Shown one piece after another: positions 35,936-45,928 of a DNA stretch of 53,542 bases (position 1 is its first letter; each line of letters begins with the position of its first letter). Made by a program: the position numbers and the translations under genes. Location of the stretch: positions 26,671 to 80,212 of the forward strand of contig NZ_LODI01000009.1 in the NCBI RefSeq assembly GCF_001468485.1. The letters run 5' to 3'. The notes under the pieces are model-generated. The model worked only from the letters and a program-made list of their open reading frames with translations, was not told where the DNA came from and did not search any database. Source of the stretch: Pseudoalteromonas sp. H71. GTDB taxonomy: Bacteria > Pseudomonadota > Gammaproteobacteria > Enterobacterales > Alteromonadaceae.

Positions 35936-38227
35936 ATGAAAAAATTATTTCAAAAAAATAGCGAAACCGTAAACTTAAATCGTCGTTCATTTATGATTGG
36001 CAGTGCGAGTGCGGGCCTAGTGATGGCATTTGCACCTGCGTTATTTACAGGGTCTTTGAGCGCCAAAGAATCAATTTCACAACAGGCATTTTCACCAACT
36101 ATTTGGTGGACTATGGGGGTCAATGGTGAGGTAGAGGTTAGTATAGCTAAAGCGGAAATGGGCCAGCATATTGGCACCGCATTGGCGAGAATAGTGGCCG
36201 ACGAATTAGAGTGTGATTGGGATAAGGTATCGATTACTTACGTCGACACCCATGAAAAATGGGGATATATGGTTACCGGTGGTTCGTGGTCAGTGTTTCA
36301 AAGCTTTAAACCGCTATCACAAGCTGGTGCCGCAGGGCGCTTAGCGCTTATTGATGCAGGGGCTAAAATGCTAGGGGTTAAACCAGAGCAATGCATTGCA
36401 CAAAAAGGGCAAATTATTGCGGGTGGACAATCAGTAAGCTACGCCGATATTGTACAAAAAGGTGAGTTTAATCGTACCTTTACAAGTGAAGAGGTCGCAC
36501 AGCTCCCTTTAAAACCAGCCAATAAACGTCATTTAACGGGCTTAAATCAAGATTTTAAAGCATTAGATATACCAGCTAAAACAAACGGTACAGCGGTGTA
36601 TGGTATTGATGTTGAAATAGAAGGGATGGTGTATGCACGTCCGGTTATTCCTCCAACACGATATGGAAGTAAAGTAACAAGTGTTGATGACAGCGGCGCG
36701 AAAGCAATTAAAGGTTACCGCGGTTTTGAAATATTAAACGATCCGAGTAATACCGTTGAGGGATGGGTGGTTGTACTGGCTGATAATTATCACAGTGCAA
36801 TTAAAGCGGTTGATGCCTTAAATGTTAATTACAAAGTAGGTAACACAGCTAAAGTTTCTGAAGCCGATATTCAAGCGCAAGGCAAAAAATTATGTGACGA
36901 TAGCGCATCTGGTACTTTATTTGTAGATGAGGGTAACACGCCTAAGGTCCTAGCTGATGCAAAAAATAAATTTGATGCAACCTACACCACCGCAACAGCA
37001 AGTCATTACCAGTTAGAACCACTTAATGCCATAGCTGAATTTAAAGACGGAAATTGGATTGTGCATACGGGTAACCAATGGCAATCACTTACGTTACCGG
37101 CGTTAGCTAAAGCCCTTGATATAGAACAAAATAACATAATAATTCGTCCTTATTACTTGGGGGGCGGTTTTGGCCGTCGATTATTCGGCGATTGGACGGT
37201 ACCCGCTGCGTTAACAGCTAAAGCAATAGGTAAACCGGTTAAGCTCGTGTTTACTCGCGCCGATGACAGTTTATTTGATCAGTCTCGCTCGGCATCTACG
37301 GCTAAGTTAACAGCCTCGTTTAGTGAAACGGGTGAGCTTAGTGCGTTAGAACATGCCTTTGCTGCAGGTTGGCCAACCAAAGCAATGGCGCCAGGCTTTT
37401 TAGCTCCGGGTGTTGATGGTAATGGTAAATTTGATTCGTTTTCTGCCTCTGGTGCCGATCACTGGTACAGCATGAGCAACCATCGTGCTCGTGCTATTAA
37501 TAATGAGTTAGCGCAGAGTACATTTACACCAGGTTGGTTACGTTCAGTTGGGCCTGGTTGGATTGTTTGGAGTCTTGAGTCTTTTATAGATGAAATAGCT
37601 CATAAGCAAAGTGTTGATCCGGTTAAGTTTCGATTATCAATGCTTGACGGTAAAGGCAAACAAGCGGGTAAAGCACCAGAAAGTGTAGGTGGCGCGCGCC
37701 GATTACATGATGTACTCAAAAAAGTGTCAGACAAGGTCAGCTCAATAAAACTCAATGAAAACGAAGGCATTGGTTTTTCAGTTAGTTCAGGGCAAGAGCG
37801 CCATATGCCAGCATGGATTGGCACCGCAGCGCATGTTCACGTTAACAAAAGCGATGGCAAAATTACCCTTAAAAAGTTATATGCTGTTGTTGATGCTGGT
37901 TTAATAGTGCATCCTGATGGCGCATTAGCGCAATTAGAGGGGTCATTATTGTGGGGAGCCAGTATGGCCTTACATGAGTCCAACTCTTACAAAAACGGCC
38001 AAGTAGCTGCTACAAACTTTAACACTTACCTGCCGCTAAGAATGCAAGATGTACCAGAAATGGACATTGAGTTTGTGCAAAGCGACGAGTTTCCTGTAGG
38101 GTTAGGGGAGCCAGGTGTTATTGGCGTTGCGCCAGCAATTGGTAATGCTATTTTCAATGCAGTAGGTGTGCGTTTACGCGACTTGCCAATGAAACCAAGT
38201 GCAGTTTTAAAGGGGTTAAAAGCCTAA
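35936..38227 (+). CDS. Tat-exported molybdopterin-binding large subunit (IorB-like)
   Basis: A 763-aa xanthine-oxidase-superfamily subunit holding the molybdenum cofactor, oxidising an aldehyde or N-heterocycle. The N-terminus has the twin-arginine motif NRRSFMIGSASAG, so it is folded and exported to the periplasm. Cofactor-contact motifs seen are GGSWSVFQSF, QLEPLNAIAEF, YYLGGGFGRRLFGDW and, near the end, LGEPGVIGVAPAIGNA, with the catalytic Glu in GEPG. ATG 35936 has GGAG seven bases before it. No FAD subunit and no cytochrome gene accompany it, as in IorAB-type enzymes. The substrate is unknown. Confidence 0.9.
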   Translation: MKKLFQKNSETVNLNRRSFMIGSASAGLVMAFAPALFTGSLSAKESISQQAFSPTIWWTMGVNGEVEVSIAKAEMGQHIGTALARIVADELECDWDKVSITYVDTHEKWGYMVTGGSWSVFQSFKPLSQAGAAGRLALIDAGAKMLGVKPEQCIAQKGQIIAGGQSVSYADIVQKGEFNRTFTSEEVAQLPLKPANKRHLTGLNQDFKALDIPAKTNGTAVYGIDVEIEGMVYARPVIPPTRYGSKVTSVDDSGAKAIKGYRGFEILNDPSNTVEGWVVVLADNYHSAIKAVDALNVNYKVGNTAKVSEADIQAQGKKLCDDSASGTLFVDEGNTPKVLADAKNKFDATYTTATASHYQLEPLNAIAEFKDGNWIVHTGNQWQSLTLPALAKALDIEQNNIIIRPYYLGGGFGRRLFGDWTVPAALTAKAIGKPVKLVFTRADDSLFDQSRSASTAKLTASFSETGELSALEHAFAAGWPTKAMAPGFLAPGVDGNGKFDSFSASGADHWYSMSNHRARAINNELAQSTFTPGWLRSVGPGWIVWSLESFIDEIAHKQSVDPVKFRLSMLDGKGKQAGKAPESVGGARRLHDVLKKVSDKVSSIKLNENEGIGFSVSSGQERHMPAWIGTAAHVHVNKSDGKITLKKLYAVVDAGLIVHPDGALAQLEGSLLWGASMALHESNSYKNGQVAATNFNTYLPLRMQDVPEMDIEFVQSDEFPVGLGEPGVIGVAPAIGNAIFNAVGVRLRDLPMKPSAVLKGLKA

Positions 38228-38237
38228 TTAAATGCTT

Positions 38238-38268
38238 AAAGCGTGTGAACTTATGATTTACACGCTTT
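38238..38268 (+). terminator. rho-independent terminator after the molybdenum-hydroxylase genes
   Basis: AAAGCGTGT pairs with ACACGCTTT around a 13-base loop, followed by a T, 10 bp after the stop codon. Confidence 0.75.
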
Positions 38269-38429
38269 TGCAGTGCGATTTATTAGAGATGTTTAATTTT
38301 GAGAGGTATTTGCACCCTCAGAATTAGTTTAAATACGAGTCAACCCATGTGGTACTGTGTAAGCATAAAGCAATTCAACGCTCAAGGCTCTACGGGCTCT
38401 GTTTAAAAAAGTAAGGTTAAGGTTTATTT

Positions 38430-39401
38430 ATGCTCATCGACCCAGCAGGGCGAAAATTTAGTTACTTACGTTTATCGATCACCGATGTGTGTAACTTTAA
38501 ATGTGTTTATTGTTTACCCGATGGCTACCAATGTGACCATGATAGAGAGTTCCTTTCACTGAATGAGATCAGTAATACGATCAGTGCTTTTGCACATCAT
38601 GGTATTACTAAGCTGCGTATTACCGGGGGTGAACCCACCCTCAGGAAAGATTTTATAGATGTTATTCGTGCAGCAAAAGATACCTCAGGCATTACAAAAA
38701 TAGCGGCTACAACAAACGGCTTTTCGATGCATAAACACATTAACAATTGGGTAGATGCAGGCCTTAATGCGATTAATGTGAGTATTGATACACTTGATGC
38801 AAGAATGTTTAACACCATTACTGGTCACGATAAATTTAATACAGTGATGAAAGGCATCGACACCGCGTTAGATAGTGGCATTGAATCGGTAAAAATAAAC
38901 AGTGTACTAATGAAGCAATATAACGGCCAAGAGCTCGATACCTTTTTAGCGTATTTGAAGCACCGCCCAGTTACTATGCGCTTTATTGAGTTGATGCAAA
39001 CAAATGACAACAAAGCATTTTTTGATGCAAACCATATATCGGGTCAGTCAATTAAAGCACGATTGCGTGCAGCGGGTTGGCAGCCAATCATTAGAAGTGT
39101 TACAGCGGGCCCAGCTGAAGAGTTTTATCATCCTGATTACCAAGGCCGAATTGGTTTAATAATGCCCTACAGTAATGATTTTTGTAATTCGTGTAATAGG
39201 CTAAGAGTGTCGTCTTTAGGTAAGCTACACCTTTGCCTGTTTTCAGAGCAAGGCATCTCGTTACGTGAATACATGAATGAAAGCTCAAGCCAAGCACTTA
39301 TAGATCAGCTCTCTGTTTATATTAAAACTAAAAAGCCAACACATTTATTGCATCAGGGTGAAACCGGGGTCACAACAAACCTTTCTATGCTAGGTGGTTA
39401 G
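38430..39401 (+). CDS. moaA: GTP 3',8-cyclase MoaA
   Basis: A 323-aa radical-SAM enzyme making the first intermediate of molybdenum cofactor synthesis from GTP. The N-terminal SAM cluster is C21, C25, C28 (DVCNFKCVYCLP). The C-terminal GTP-binding cluster is in FCNSCNRLRVSSLGKLHLC. It ends in the required GG (SMLGG). It lies just after the molybdenum-hydroxylase genes but behind a terminator, so it has its own promoter in the 200-bp gap. No moaC, D or E is nearby. Confidence 0.96.
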   Translation: MLIDPAGRKFSYLRLSITDVCNFKCVYCLPDGYQCDHDREFLSLNEISNTISAFAHHGITKLRITGGEPTLRKDFIDVIRAAKDTSGITKIAATTNGFSMHKHINNWVDAGLNAINVSIDTLDARMFNTITGHDKFNTVMKGIDTALDSGIESVKINSVLMKQYNGQELDTFLAYLKHRPVTMRFIELMQTNDNKAFFDANHISGQSIKARLRAAGWQPIIRSVTAGPAEEFYHPDYQGRIGLIMPYSNDFCNSCNRLRVSSLGKLHLCLFSEQGISLREYMNESSSQALIDQLSVYIKTKKPTHLLHQGETGVTTNLSMLGG

Positions 39402-39506
39402 CGGTTAAAATTACTACAATATGGCCGAATAACACTCAGTTACACTTGTTATATATTTATTACACGGTAGAATAATCCCTTAGTTCGACATTACTGAGTT
39501 AATTGA

Positions 39507-40541
39507 ATGGATATCACTGCTCTAAATAGTACCAAAGCATTAAGAAAGCATGTTCTTGTATGGATGTGTTTGTTTTTTGGCTCTGTATCACTGTTTTTTA
39601 GCGTTTTAAACGTATTTAGTGGTGTGTTCTTCCTCGGTTTTTTAGAACTGTGTTTTTCAGTTTATTGCTTATATACCATTTATCACTTAAACAAACATGC
39701 ATTACGGTTTTGGCAATCAGTTGTCATGTGCGTGTTGGTGTGCATTATAGTTCTTTACGCTAACCTTATATCAGCCCCCAAATATGGATTATTTGTTTGG
39801 TCTTTTGCCATACCCGTATTGTGTTATCTGTTGATGGGTAAGCGTTACGGTATCTTTTTTTCAGGCACAGTACTTGTTATTCAATCGTTAACTCTATTTA
39901 GTAAATATACTGGCGAATCAATTGTTAATTTTAATATGGCAATTAATTTACTATTAGCGTACGTCAGTATTTGGACTGTATCGCATATTTTTGAGGGAAG
40001 CCGCGCGCTTTCATCTAAACGTTTAAAAAATCTAGCACTGCTTGACCCACTAACGGGGGCGGGTAACCGGTTATCAATGAATCATTATTTTGAAGTGGAA
40101 CTTATTGATAAAACAAATACCTATTTATTTTTACTCGACTTAGATTACTTTAAACAAATAAACGACAAATTTGGCCACGACGTAGGGGATAAGGTACTTA
40201 CTGAGATTGCTACGCTTTTAAGGGTAACGTTAGCAAAGGGTTACGTGTTTAGGGTGGGTGGTGAGGAATTTGCCGTTATTCATTCGTTTGATTCAAAAGA
40301 AAACGCTTTACTTGCTGCTGAAAAACTAAGAGCGACTGTAGAGAAAACCCAGTTTAATATAGACGGTAAAAAAATAAAGCTCACCATCAGTGTGGGTGTG
40401 GCAAGTCATCAGGTTAACTCTTCGCTCGAATCCATTTTTATTGCAGCCGATAAACAACTTTATAAAGCAAAACGTTTAGGCCGCAATAAAGTGTATGCTA
40501 ATTCGAAAGAGCATAAAAATTCTGAACTAATACCTGCCTAA
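39507..40541 (+). CDS. membrane-bound GGDEF diguanylate cyclase
   Basis: A 344-aa protein with about five to six TM helices in residues 15-160 and a C-terminal GGDEF domain (about 175-335). The active site is GGEEF at 251-255. LDPLTGAGNR and LLDLDYFKQINDKFGHDVGD are the usual metal and GTP segments, so it should make cyclic di-GMP. No RxxD inhibitory site precedes GGEEF, so product inhibition by that route is unlikely. The TM input domain has no recognised ligand. Its end overlaps the convergent lysR-type gene by 4 bp. Confidence 0.92.
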   Translation: MDITALNSTKALRKHVLVWMCLFFGSVSLFFSVLNVFSGVFFLGFLELCFSVYCLYTIYHLNKHALRFWQSVVMCVLVCIIVLYANLISAPKYGLFVWSFAIPVLCYLLMGKRYGIFFSGTVLVIQSLTLFSKYTGESIVNFNMAINLLLAYVSIWTVSHIFEGSRALSSKRLKNLALLDPLTGAGNRLSMNHYFEVELIDKTNTYLFLLDLDYFKQINDKFGHDVGDKVLTEIATLLRVTLAKGYVFRVGGEEFAVIHSFDSKENALLAAEKLRATVEKTQFNIDGKKIKLTISVGVASHQVNSSLESIFIAADKQLYKAKRLGRNKVYANSKEHKNSELIPA

Positions 40542-41476
40542 TACATTTGCTCAAAGTTTGGAATACCGTGCTCCCATATTGGTTTATCTTTTCCTAAATA
40601 TTCGCGTACTGCATCAAAAAATAATCGTGTACGTACAGGTAAATCTCTGTGCGGATAAACAGCATACATTGCACTGTAATCCATTAACTTTACATCCGTT
40701 AGTATAGGTATTAATTTACCGTCGGTAATTTCGTCACCGATTATAAATGCCGGCGCTACAAAATAAGCTGTACCAGAGATTGCTTTCATAAGTAGTGCTT
40801 CAGCATCGTTAGCGCGATATACACTTTTTATTTTTTGCTCACATGGCTCACCCGAACTGTTGTAATAGTCAACTGTTTCAACTCTCATCGAGTTACTGGC
40901 ATAACTTGCGGCAGGTAAATCGGCTAATTCTTCCATTGTGGCTGGCATACCATACGTGCTGATAAATTCGGGAGCGGCAACAATTAACAAGCGATTACGG
41001 GCAATTTTGCGGGCAATAAGGGATGAATCCTTTGGCTCACCAATTCGAAATGCTAAATCGAACCCTTCAGATACAATATCAACTAATCTGTCATCAAGTC
41101 TTAATTCAACCTCAACTTGTGGGAAACGCTTTTGAAAGTCATTAAGTACAGGTTGTAAGTAGCGCCTACCAATGAGTGTTGATGAGGTTATTTTAAGGAC
41201 GCCACGAGGCTCTAAATGGTAGTTTTCGGCCATTCGCACGGTTTCGCCTAGTAGTTCTCGGAGCTCACCGGCTTTTTTTATCATTTCTGCGCCGGCGGCA
41301 GTAAGTGAAAATGAGCGGGTAGTGCGGTTTAATAATCTAACCCCTAGTTCATCTTCTAAACGACTAATCTGTTTTGAGATCACAGAACGGTCGATATTAC
41401 GTAATTCAGCAGCTTTAGCAAAAGAACCTTGCTCAACTACTTCAAGCAACATCAAAAGCCGACTTGTCGTATCCAT
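40538..41476 (-). CDS. LysR-family regulator of the divergent RND efflux operon
   Basis: A 312-aa regulator with an N-terminal winged helix (residues 1-60: GSFAKAAELRNIDRSVISKQ, then RLEDELGVRLLNRTTR) and a periplasmic-binding-like effector domain (about 90-295). It belongs to the subgroup with LEPRGVLKITSS and FDLAFRIGEP. It is divergent from an efflux operon with 120 bp between, holding a palindrome that is a good operator candidate. Position resembles P. aeruginosa MexT, an activator of mexEF-oprN; true orthology is not shown. Confidence 0.9.
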   Translation of the reverse strand: MDTTSRLLMLLEVVEQGSFAKAAELRNIDRSVISKQISRLEDELGVRLLNRTTRSFSLTAAGAEMIKKAGELRELLGETVRMAENYHLEPRGVLKITSSTLIGRRYLQPVLNDFQKRFPQVEVELRLDDRLVDIVSEGFDLAFRIGEPKDSSLIARKIARNRLLIVAAPEFISTYGMPATMEELADLPAASYASNSMRVETVDYYNSSGEPCEQKIKSVYRANDAEALLMKAISGTAYFVAPAFIIGDEITDGKLIPILTDVKLMDYSAMYAVYPHRDLPVRTRLFFDAVREYLGKDKPIWEHGIPNFEQMY

Positions 41477-41500
41477 AAAACCACCATAAAAACACTATTG

Positions 41501-41515
41501 ATGCCATTTTGGCAT
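41501..41515. promoter_or_regulatory. palindrome, candidate LysR-type operator
   Basis: ATGCCA and TGGCAT around TTT, between the divergent lysR-type gene and the efflux operon. Dyad size fits a LysR recognition site. Confidence 0.5.
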
Positions 41516-41596
41516 TAATGAATTTAAAAATCTATGGTTTTTGTCCGCAGGTATAACCCGTAGTATGCGTCCTTAATCAATTAAAGGAGCGTCTTC

Positions 41597-42766
41597 ATGA
41601 AAAAACACCTTATCGCTGCTGCATTTGCAGGCGCATTTTTAACACTTGCCGGCTGTGCAGATGAAAGCACACCGCCTTCGGCTCAAGCGCAATTTCTTCA
41701 ACCTATCGATGTTGCTAACGTACTTGTTAAACCAGTACAAAGCTGGCACACCTATACAACTCGCTTAGAGTCACCGCAAGAAGTTGCACTCATGCCTCGA
41801 GTGTCAGGTGTTATAGAGGCGATTACATTTAATGAAGGCGACCTAGTTAAAAAAGGCGATGTATTATTTAAGTTAGATGACCGTCCGTTTGCGGCAGTGG
41901 TTGCCAGTTTAAAAGCGCAGGTTAATAGTGCGCAAGCTGCACTTGAACAAGCAAAAAGCGAGGCTAAGCGCGCTGAGCGATTAACTGAGCGTAAAGCAAT
42001 TTCAACGGAACAAGCAGAGTCACGCACGTCTGTATTACGCCAACGCGAAGCACAACTTGCAGCATTACAAGCGCAATTAACCTCAGCCAAGCTTGATTTG
42101 GAATTCACAGCCATAGTGTCACCAATTGATGGTGTGATTTCACGTGCCAATATAACTAAAGGTAACAACATTATTGCAGGGCAAAGTGTGTTAACCAGTA
42201 TTGTTTCTAACGAAAAAATGTATGCCTACTTTGACGTAGATGAGCGCACATGGAACAGCGATTTTAGCAATGTAACCGCACAAAGCCGTCAACCGGTAGT
42301 AATGCAAAAAGTAGGCGAGCGTGGGTTTGCTTACAAAGGTTACATTAACTTTATTGATAATCAAATTAACTCATCAACCGGTACGCTGCGTGTACGCGCC
42401 GTATTTGACGAAGATAACAGTCACCTACGTGCAGGTTCATTTGCGCGCATTAAGCTTGCTGCTAATTCAGTAACAGAGCAAATAATTGTCCCAGACAGAG
42501 CGATAGGGACTGACTTAAAAAACCGATTTGTACTCACTGTGGGTGAAAACAATGTGCTGCAGTACAAATTAGTGATAGTGGGTGAGCGTTATGGCTCTCT
42601 TCGCGCGGTCACGTCAGGCCTTTCAGAGGGCGATGTAATAGCAGTAAATGGCCCCGCTCGCGTTGGGCCAGGCATGCCAGTGGCACCTAATAAAGTAACC
42701 ATTGATAGCAGTGATGTTGCATTCACATTGGCCAATGACGATTCAAGCTTAGTCGCAAAACAATAA
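41597..42766 (+). CDS. RND efflux periplasmic adaptor (MexE/AcrA-like lipoprotein)
   Basis: A 389-aa membrane-fusion protein linking the RND pump to the outer-membrane channel. The lipobox LAGC gives lipidated Cys20. Order: beta-barrel/lipoyl halves (VALMPRVSGVIEAITFNEGD and the second half TAIVSPIDGVISRANITKGN) around a helical hairpin (about 95-165, AQAALEQAKSEAKRAERL), then a beta-barrel and membrane-proximal domain. AAAGGAG ribosome site. First gene of the operon, 9 bp before the pump gene. Confidence 0.94.
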   Translation: MKKHLIAAAFAGAFLTLAGCADESTPPSAQAQFLQPIDVANVLVKPVQSWHTYTTRLESPQEVALMPRVSGVIEAITFNEGDLVKKGDVLFKLDDRPFAAVVASLKAQVNSAQAALEQAKSEAKRAERLTERKAISTEQAESRTSVLRQREAQLAALQAQLTSAKLDLEFTAIVSPIDGVISRANITKGNNIIAGQSVLTSIVSNEKMYAYFDVDERTWNSDFSNVTAQSRQPVVMQKVGERGFAYKGYINFIDNQINSSTGTLRVRAVFDEDNSHLRAGSFARIKLAANSVTEQIIVPDRAIGTDLKNRFVLTVGENNVLQYKLVIVGERYGSLRAVTSGLSEGDVIAVNGPARVGPGMPVAPNKVTIDSSDVAFTLANDDSSLVAKQ

Positions 42767-42775
42767 GGTTTTTAG

Positions 42776-45700
42776 ATGAAATTTTCACACTTTTTTATAC
42801 AGCGACCCATATTTGCGGCCATGCTGTCGTTGGTCATTTTAATTGCTGGTGGTATTTCGTTATTCCAACTGCCGGTCAGTGAATACCCAGAAGTAGTACC
42901 GCCTACCGTGGTTGTGACTGCAAGTTACCCAGGGGCTAACCCAACGGTAATAGCACAAACCGTAGCAACACCACTAGAGCAAGAAATTAACGGCACAGAA
43001 AACATGCTATATATGTTTTCGCAAGCAACCAGCGATGGCCGTATGACACTAACGGTGACCTTTGCATTAGGCACCGATTTAGACCGTGCGCAAGTACAAG
43101 TACAAAACCGTGTAAACAGTGCATTGCCTCGTTTACCCGAGGAAGTGCAGCGCTTAGGCGTAGTCGCTGAAAAATCATCACCCGATTTAACTATGGTGGT
43201 GCATTTATATTCTCCTGAAAAATCACACGATACTGCGTACTTATCTAACTATGCAGATCTCTATATAAAAGATGAAATTGCTCGTTTATCCGGGGTGGGC
43301 GACATTCGCTTATTTGGCGCCGGTAAATACTCCATGCGTGTGTGGTTAAACCCCGATGCACTTTCTGCACGAGCGCTGACCGCGACCGACGTGGTAACTG
43401 CGCTTCGCTCGCAAAACCAACAAGTTGCAGCGGGTAGTTTAGGTGCTCAGCCTGTTTCTAACGAGAGCCAATTTCAAGTATTGTTAAATGTAAAAGGCCG
43501 TTTAAACAGTATTGAAGAGTTTGAACAAGTAATTATTAAAGTGGGTGATGAAGGGCAAATAACACGCCTTACTGATATTGCCCGCGTAGAGCTTGGCCAA
43601 GACAGCTACTCACTACGTGCTGAGCTTGACTCGCAACCCGCATTAGCTATGCCTATATTTCAGCGCCCAGGCTCAAATGCAATAGAACTTTCAGACCAAG
43701 TACGAGAAACCATGGCGCGTTTATCACAAGACTTCCCTGAAGGTGTTGAATACGACATTGTTTACGACCCTACAGTATTTGTTCGTGGCTCTATAGACGC
43801 TGTTATTGCTACTTTGCTTGAAGCTATTGTACTGGTTGTTATTGTTGTTATTGTATTTTTACAAACATGGCGAGCTTCTATTATTCCACTTATTGCGGTG
43901 CCTATTTCACTCATTGGTACTTTTGCGGTAATGCAGTGGTTAGGCGTATCTATTAACACTTTATCGTTGTTTGGGTTGGTACTTGCTATTGGTATTGTGG
44001 TCGATGACGCCATTGTAGTGGTTGAAAACGTTGAGCGTAACATTGAGCAAGGGCTTTCGCCACTTGAAGCAACCCGCGTTGCTATGAGCGAAGTAACAGG
44101 GCCAATTATTGCCATTGCATTGGTATTATGTGCGGTATTTATTCCAACGGCATTTATTACCGGACTTTCAGGTCAATTTTATAAGCAATTTGCCTTAACA
44201 ATTACTATTTCAACTGTTATTTCGGCGATTAACTCCTTAACGCTGTCGCCAGCATTAGCAGCACTATTGCTAAAATCTCACGATACTAAACCAGATGCAT
44301 TTACGCGTTTGTTAAATAAATTGTTTGGCCGCTGGTTATTTAAACCCTTTAACCGTGTATTTGACCGAGGCGCCAAAGGCTACGAAAAATTAGTTAAAAA
44401 ACTAATTGGTATGAGCTTTATTGTGATGGTTGGCTATGTGGCCTTAGTTGGCGGAACCATTAAGCTGTTTGACGCGGTGCCAGGTGGGTTTATTCCACAA
44501 CAAGATAAGCAATATTTGGTTGCCATTGCACAGCTACCCGATGCAGCAAGCCTTGACCGTACAGAAGATGTGCTTAGACAGATGCAGCAAATTGCACTTG
44601 AAGTACCGGGTGTTGCTAATACGGTTGCCTTTCCTGGTTTATCAGTGAATGGTTTTACTAACAGCCCTAATAGCGGCATAGTATTTACCCCATTAGACGC
44701 ATTTGAGAACCGTACAGATCCAAGTCAATCTGCCATGGCGATTGCCGCGCAGCTAAATCAGCGATTTGCAGCAATTGACGAAGCGTTTGTCGCGGTATTT
44801 CCACCGCCGCCAATTCAAGGTTTAGGCACTACAGGTGGCTTTAAACTACAAATTGAAGACAGAGCAAACAAAGGCTTTGAAGCGTTATTTAATAGTTTAC
44901 AAACAGTGATTGGTAAAGCACAACAAGACCCAGCACTCATGGGGCTTTACTCAAGCTTTAGAATTCAAGTACCACAAATGGATATTGATATTGACCGCGA
45001 ACAAGCGTTAATTCAAGGTATTGCGCTTGACGAAGTGTTTAATGCTTTACAAATTTACTTAGGTTCTGTGTATGTAAACGACTTTAATATGTTTGGCCGA
45101 ACATACCAAGTAAATGCGCAAGCAGATGCTGATTATCGTCTAGACCCTGATCAAATTCTTAATCTTAAAGTAAGAAATCGCAAAGGGAACATGGTGCCAT
45201 TAGGCTCAGTGCTGACGGTGACGCCAACAATAGGCCCAGATCGTGTAATGCACTACAACGGCTATCCAAGCGCTGAGTTAAATGGTAGTCCAGCACCCGG
45301 GTTTAGCTCAGATCAAGCACAGCTAGCAATAGAAGCTATTTTGGCCGATAACTTACCCACTGGGATTGAATATGAGTGGACTGAAGTAACCTATCAGCAA
45401 GTATTAGCAGGTAACACTATGGTATACGTGTTCCCATTAGTTGTACTCCTTGTGTTTATGGTATTGGCTGCACAGTATGAAAGCTTGCGCTTGCCATTAG
45501 CAATTATATTAATTGTTCCAATGACTATATTTTCAGCATTACTTGGCGTGTGGTTTGTTGGTTCAGACAACAACATCTTTACGCAAATAGCGCTCATTGT
45601 ATTGGTGGCTTTGGCCTCTAAAAATGCGATATTAATGGTTGAATTTGCAAAAGATAAAAACGATACCGGGTTATCCCATATAGATGCCATATTAGCGGCG

Positions 45701-45928
45701 TGTCGTATGCGTTTACGCCCAATTTTAATGACATCAATTGCGTTTACCGCGGGTGTTATACCGCTTGTACTTGCAACCGGTGCAGGAGCAGAAATGCGCC
45801 ATGCAATGGGTAATGCCGTATTCTCAGGGATGATTGGCGTAACCGTATTTGGCTTATTATTTACACCTGTGTTTTATATGCTCGTTGTAAAGAAAAAAAA
45901 CGACGTACAGGAGCTGTCAAATGACTAA
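42776..45928 (+). CDS. RND multidrug efflux permease (MexF/AcrB-like, HAE1)
   Basis: A 1050-aa proton-driven inner-membrane pump. The N-terminal signature FFIQRPIFAAMLSLVILIAG is standard, and the proton-relay Asp pair is in AIGIVVDDAIVVVENVERN (TM4). Two six-TM halves each carry large periplasmic porter loops, and the last-TM motif MRLRPILMTSIAFTAGVIPL is present. Length matches HAE1 pumps. Its end overlaps the outer-membrane factor gene by 8 bp, showing tight coupling. Substrates are probably organic solvents, dyes or antibiotics, not resolved. Confidence 0.96.
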   Translation: MKFSHFFIQRPIFAAMLSLVILIAGGISLFQLPVSEYPEVVPPTVVVTASYPGANPTVIAQTVATPLEQEINGTENMLYMFSQATSDGRMTLTVTFALGTDLDRAQVQVQNRVNSALPRLPEEVQRLGVVAEKSSPDLTMVVHLYSPEKSHDTAYLSNYADLYIKDEIARLSGVGDIRLFGAGKYSMRVWLNPDALSARALTATDVVTALRSQNQQVAAGSLGAQPVSNESQFQVLLNVKGRLNSIEEFEQVIIKVGDEGQITRLTDIARVELGQDSYSLRAELDSQPALAMPIFQRPGSNAIELSDQVRETMARLSQDFPEGVEYDIVYDPTVFVRGSIDAVIATLLEAIVLVVIVVIVFLQTWRASIIPLIAVPISLIGTFAVMQWLGVSINTLSLFGLVLAIGIVVDDAIVVVENVERNIEQGLSPLEATRVAMSEVTGPIIAIALVLCAVFIPTAFITGLSGQFYKQFALTITISTVISAINSLTLSPALAALLLKSHDTKPDAFTRLLNKLFGRWLFKPFNRVFDRGAKGYEKLVKKLIGMSFIVMVGYVALVGGTIKLFDAVPGGFIPQQDKQYLVAIAQLPDAASLDRTEDVLRQMQQIALEVPGVANTVAFPGLSVNGFTNSPNSGIVFTPLDAFENRTDPSQSAMAIAAQLNQRFAAIDEAFVAVFPPPPIQGLGTTGGFKLQIEDRANKGFEALFNSLQTVIGKAQQDPALMGLYSSFRIQVPQMDIDIDREQALIQGIALDEVFNALQIYLGSVYVNDFNMFGRTYQVNAQADADYRLDPDQILNLKVRNRKGNMVPLGSVLTVTPTIGPDRVMHYNGYPSAELNGSPAPGFSSDQAQLAIEAILADNLPTGIEYEWTEVTYQQVLAGNTMVYVFPLVVLLVFMVLAAQYESLRLPLAIILIVPMTIFSALLGVWFVGSDNNIFTQIALIVLVALASKNAILMVEFAKDKNDTGLSHIDAILAACRMRLRPILMTSIAFTAGVIPLVLATGAGAEMRHAMGNAVFSGMIGVTVFGLLFTPVFYMLVVKKKNDVQELSND

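Noticed and set aside
38269..38429. Possible molybdenum-cofactor riboswitch upstream of moaA
   Set aside because: I looked for the conserved stem pattern and found only a weak GGCTCTACGGGCTC stretch; not enough to call.
41752..42171. 139-aa minus-strand open frame inside the efflux adaptor gene
   Set aside because: Antisense to a conserved helical hairpin region; Cys/Ala/Ser-rich shadow translation.
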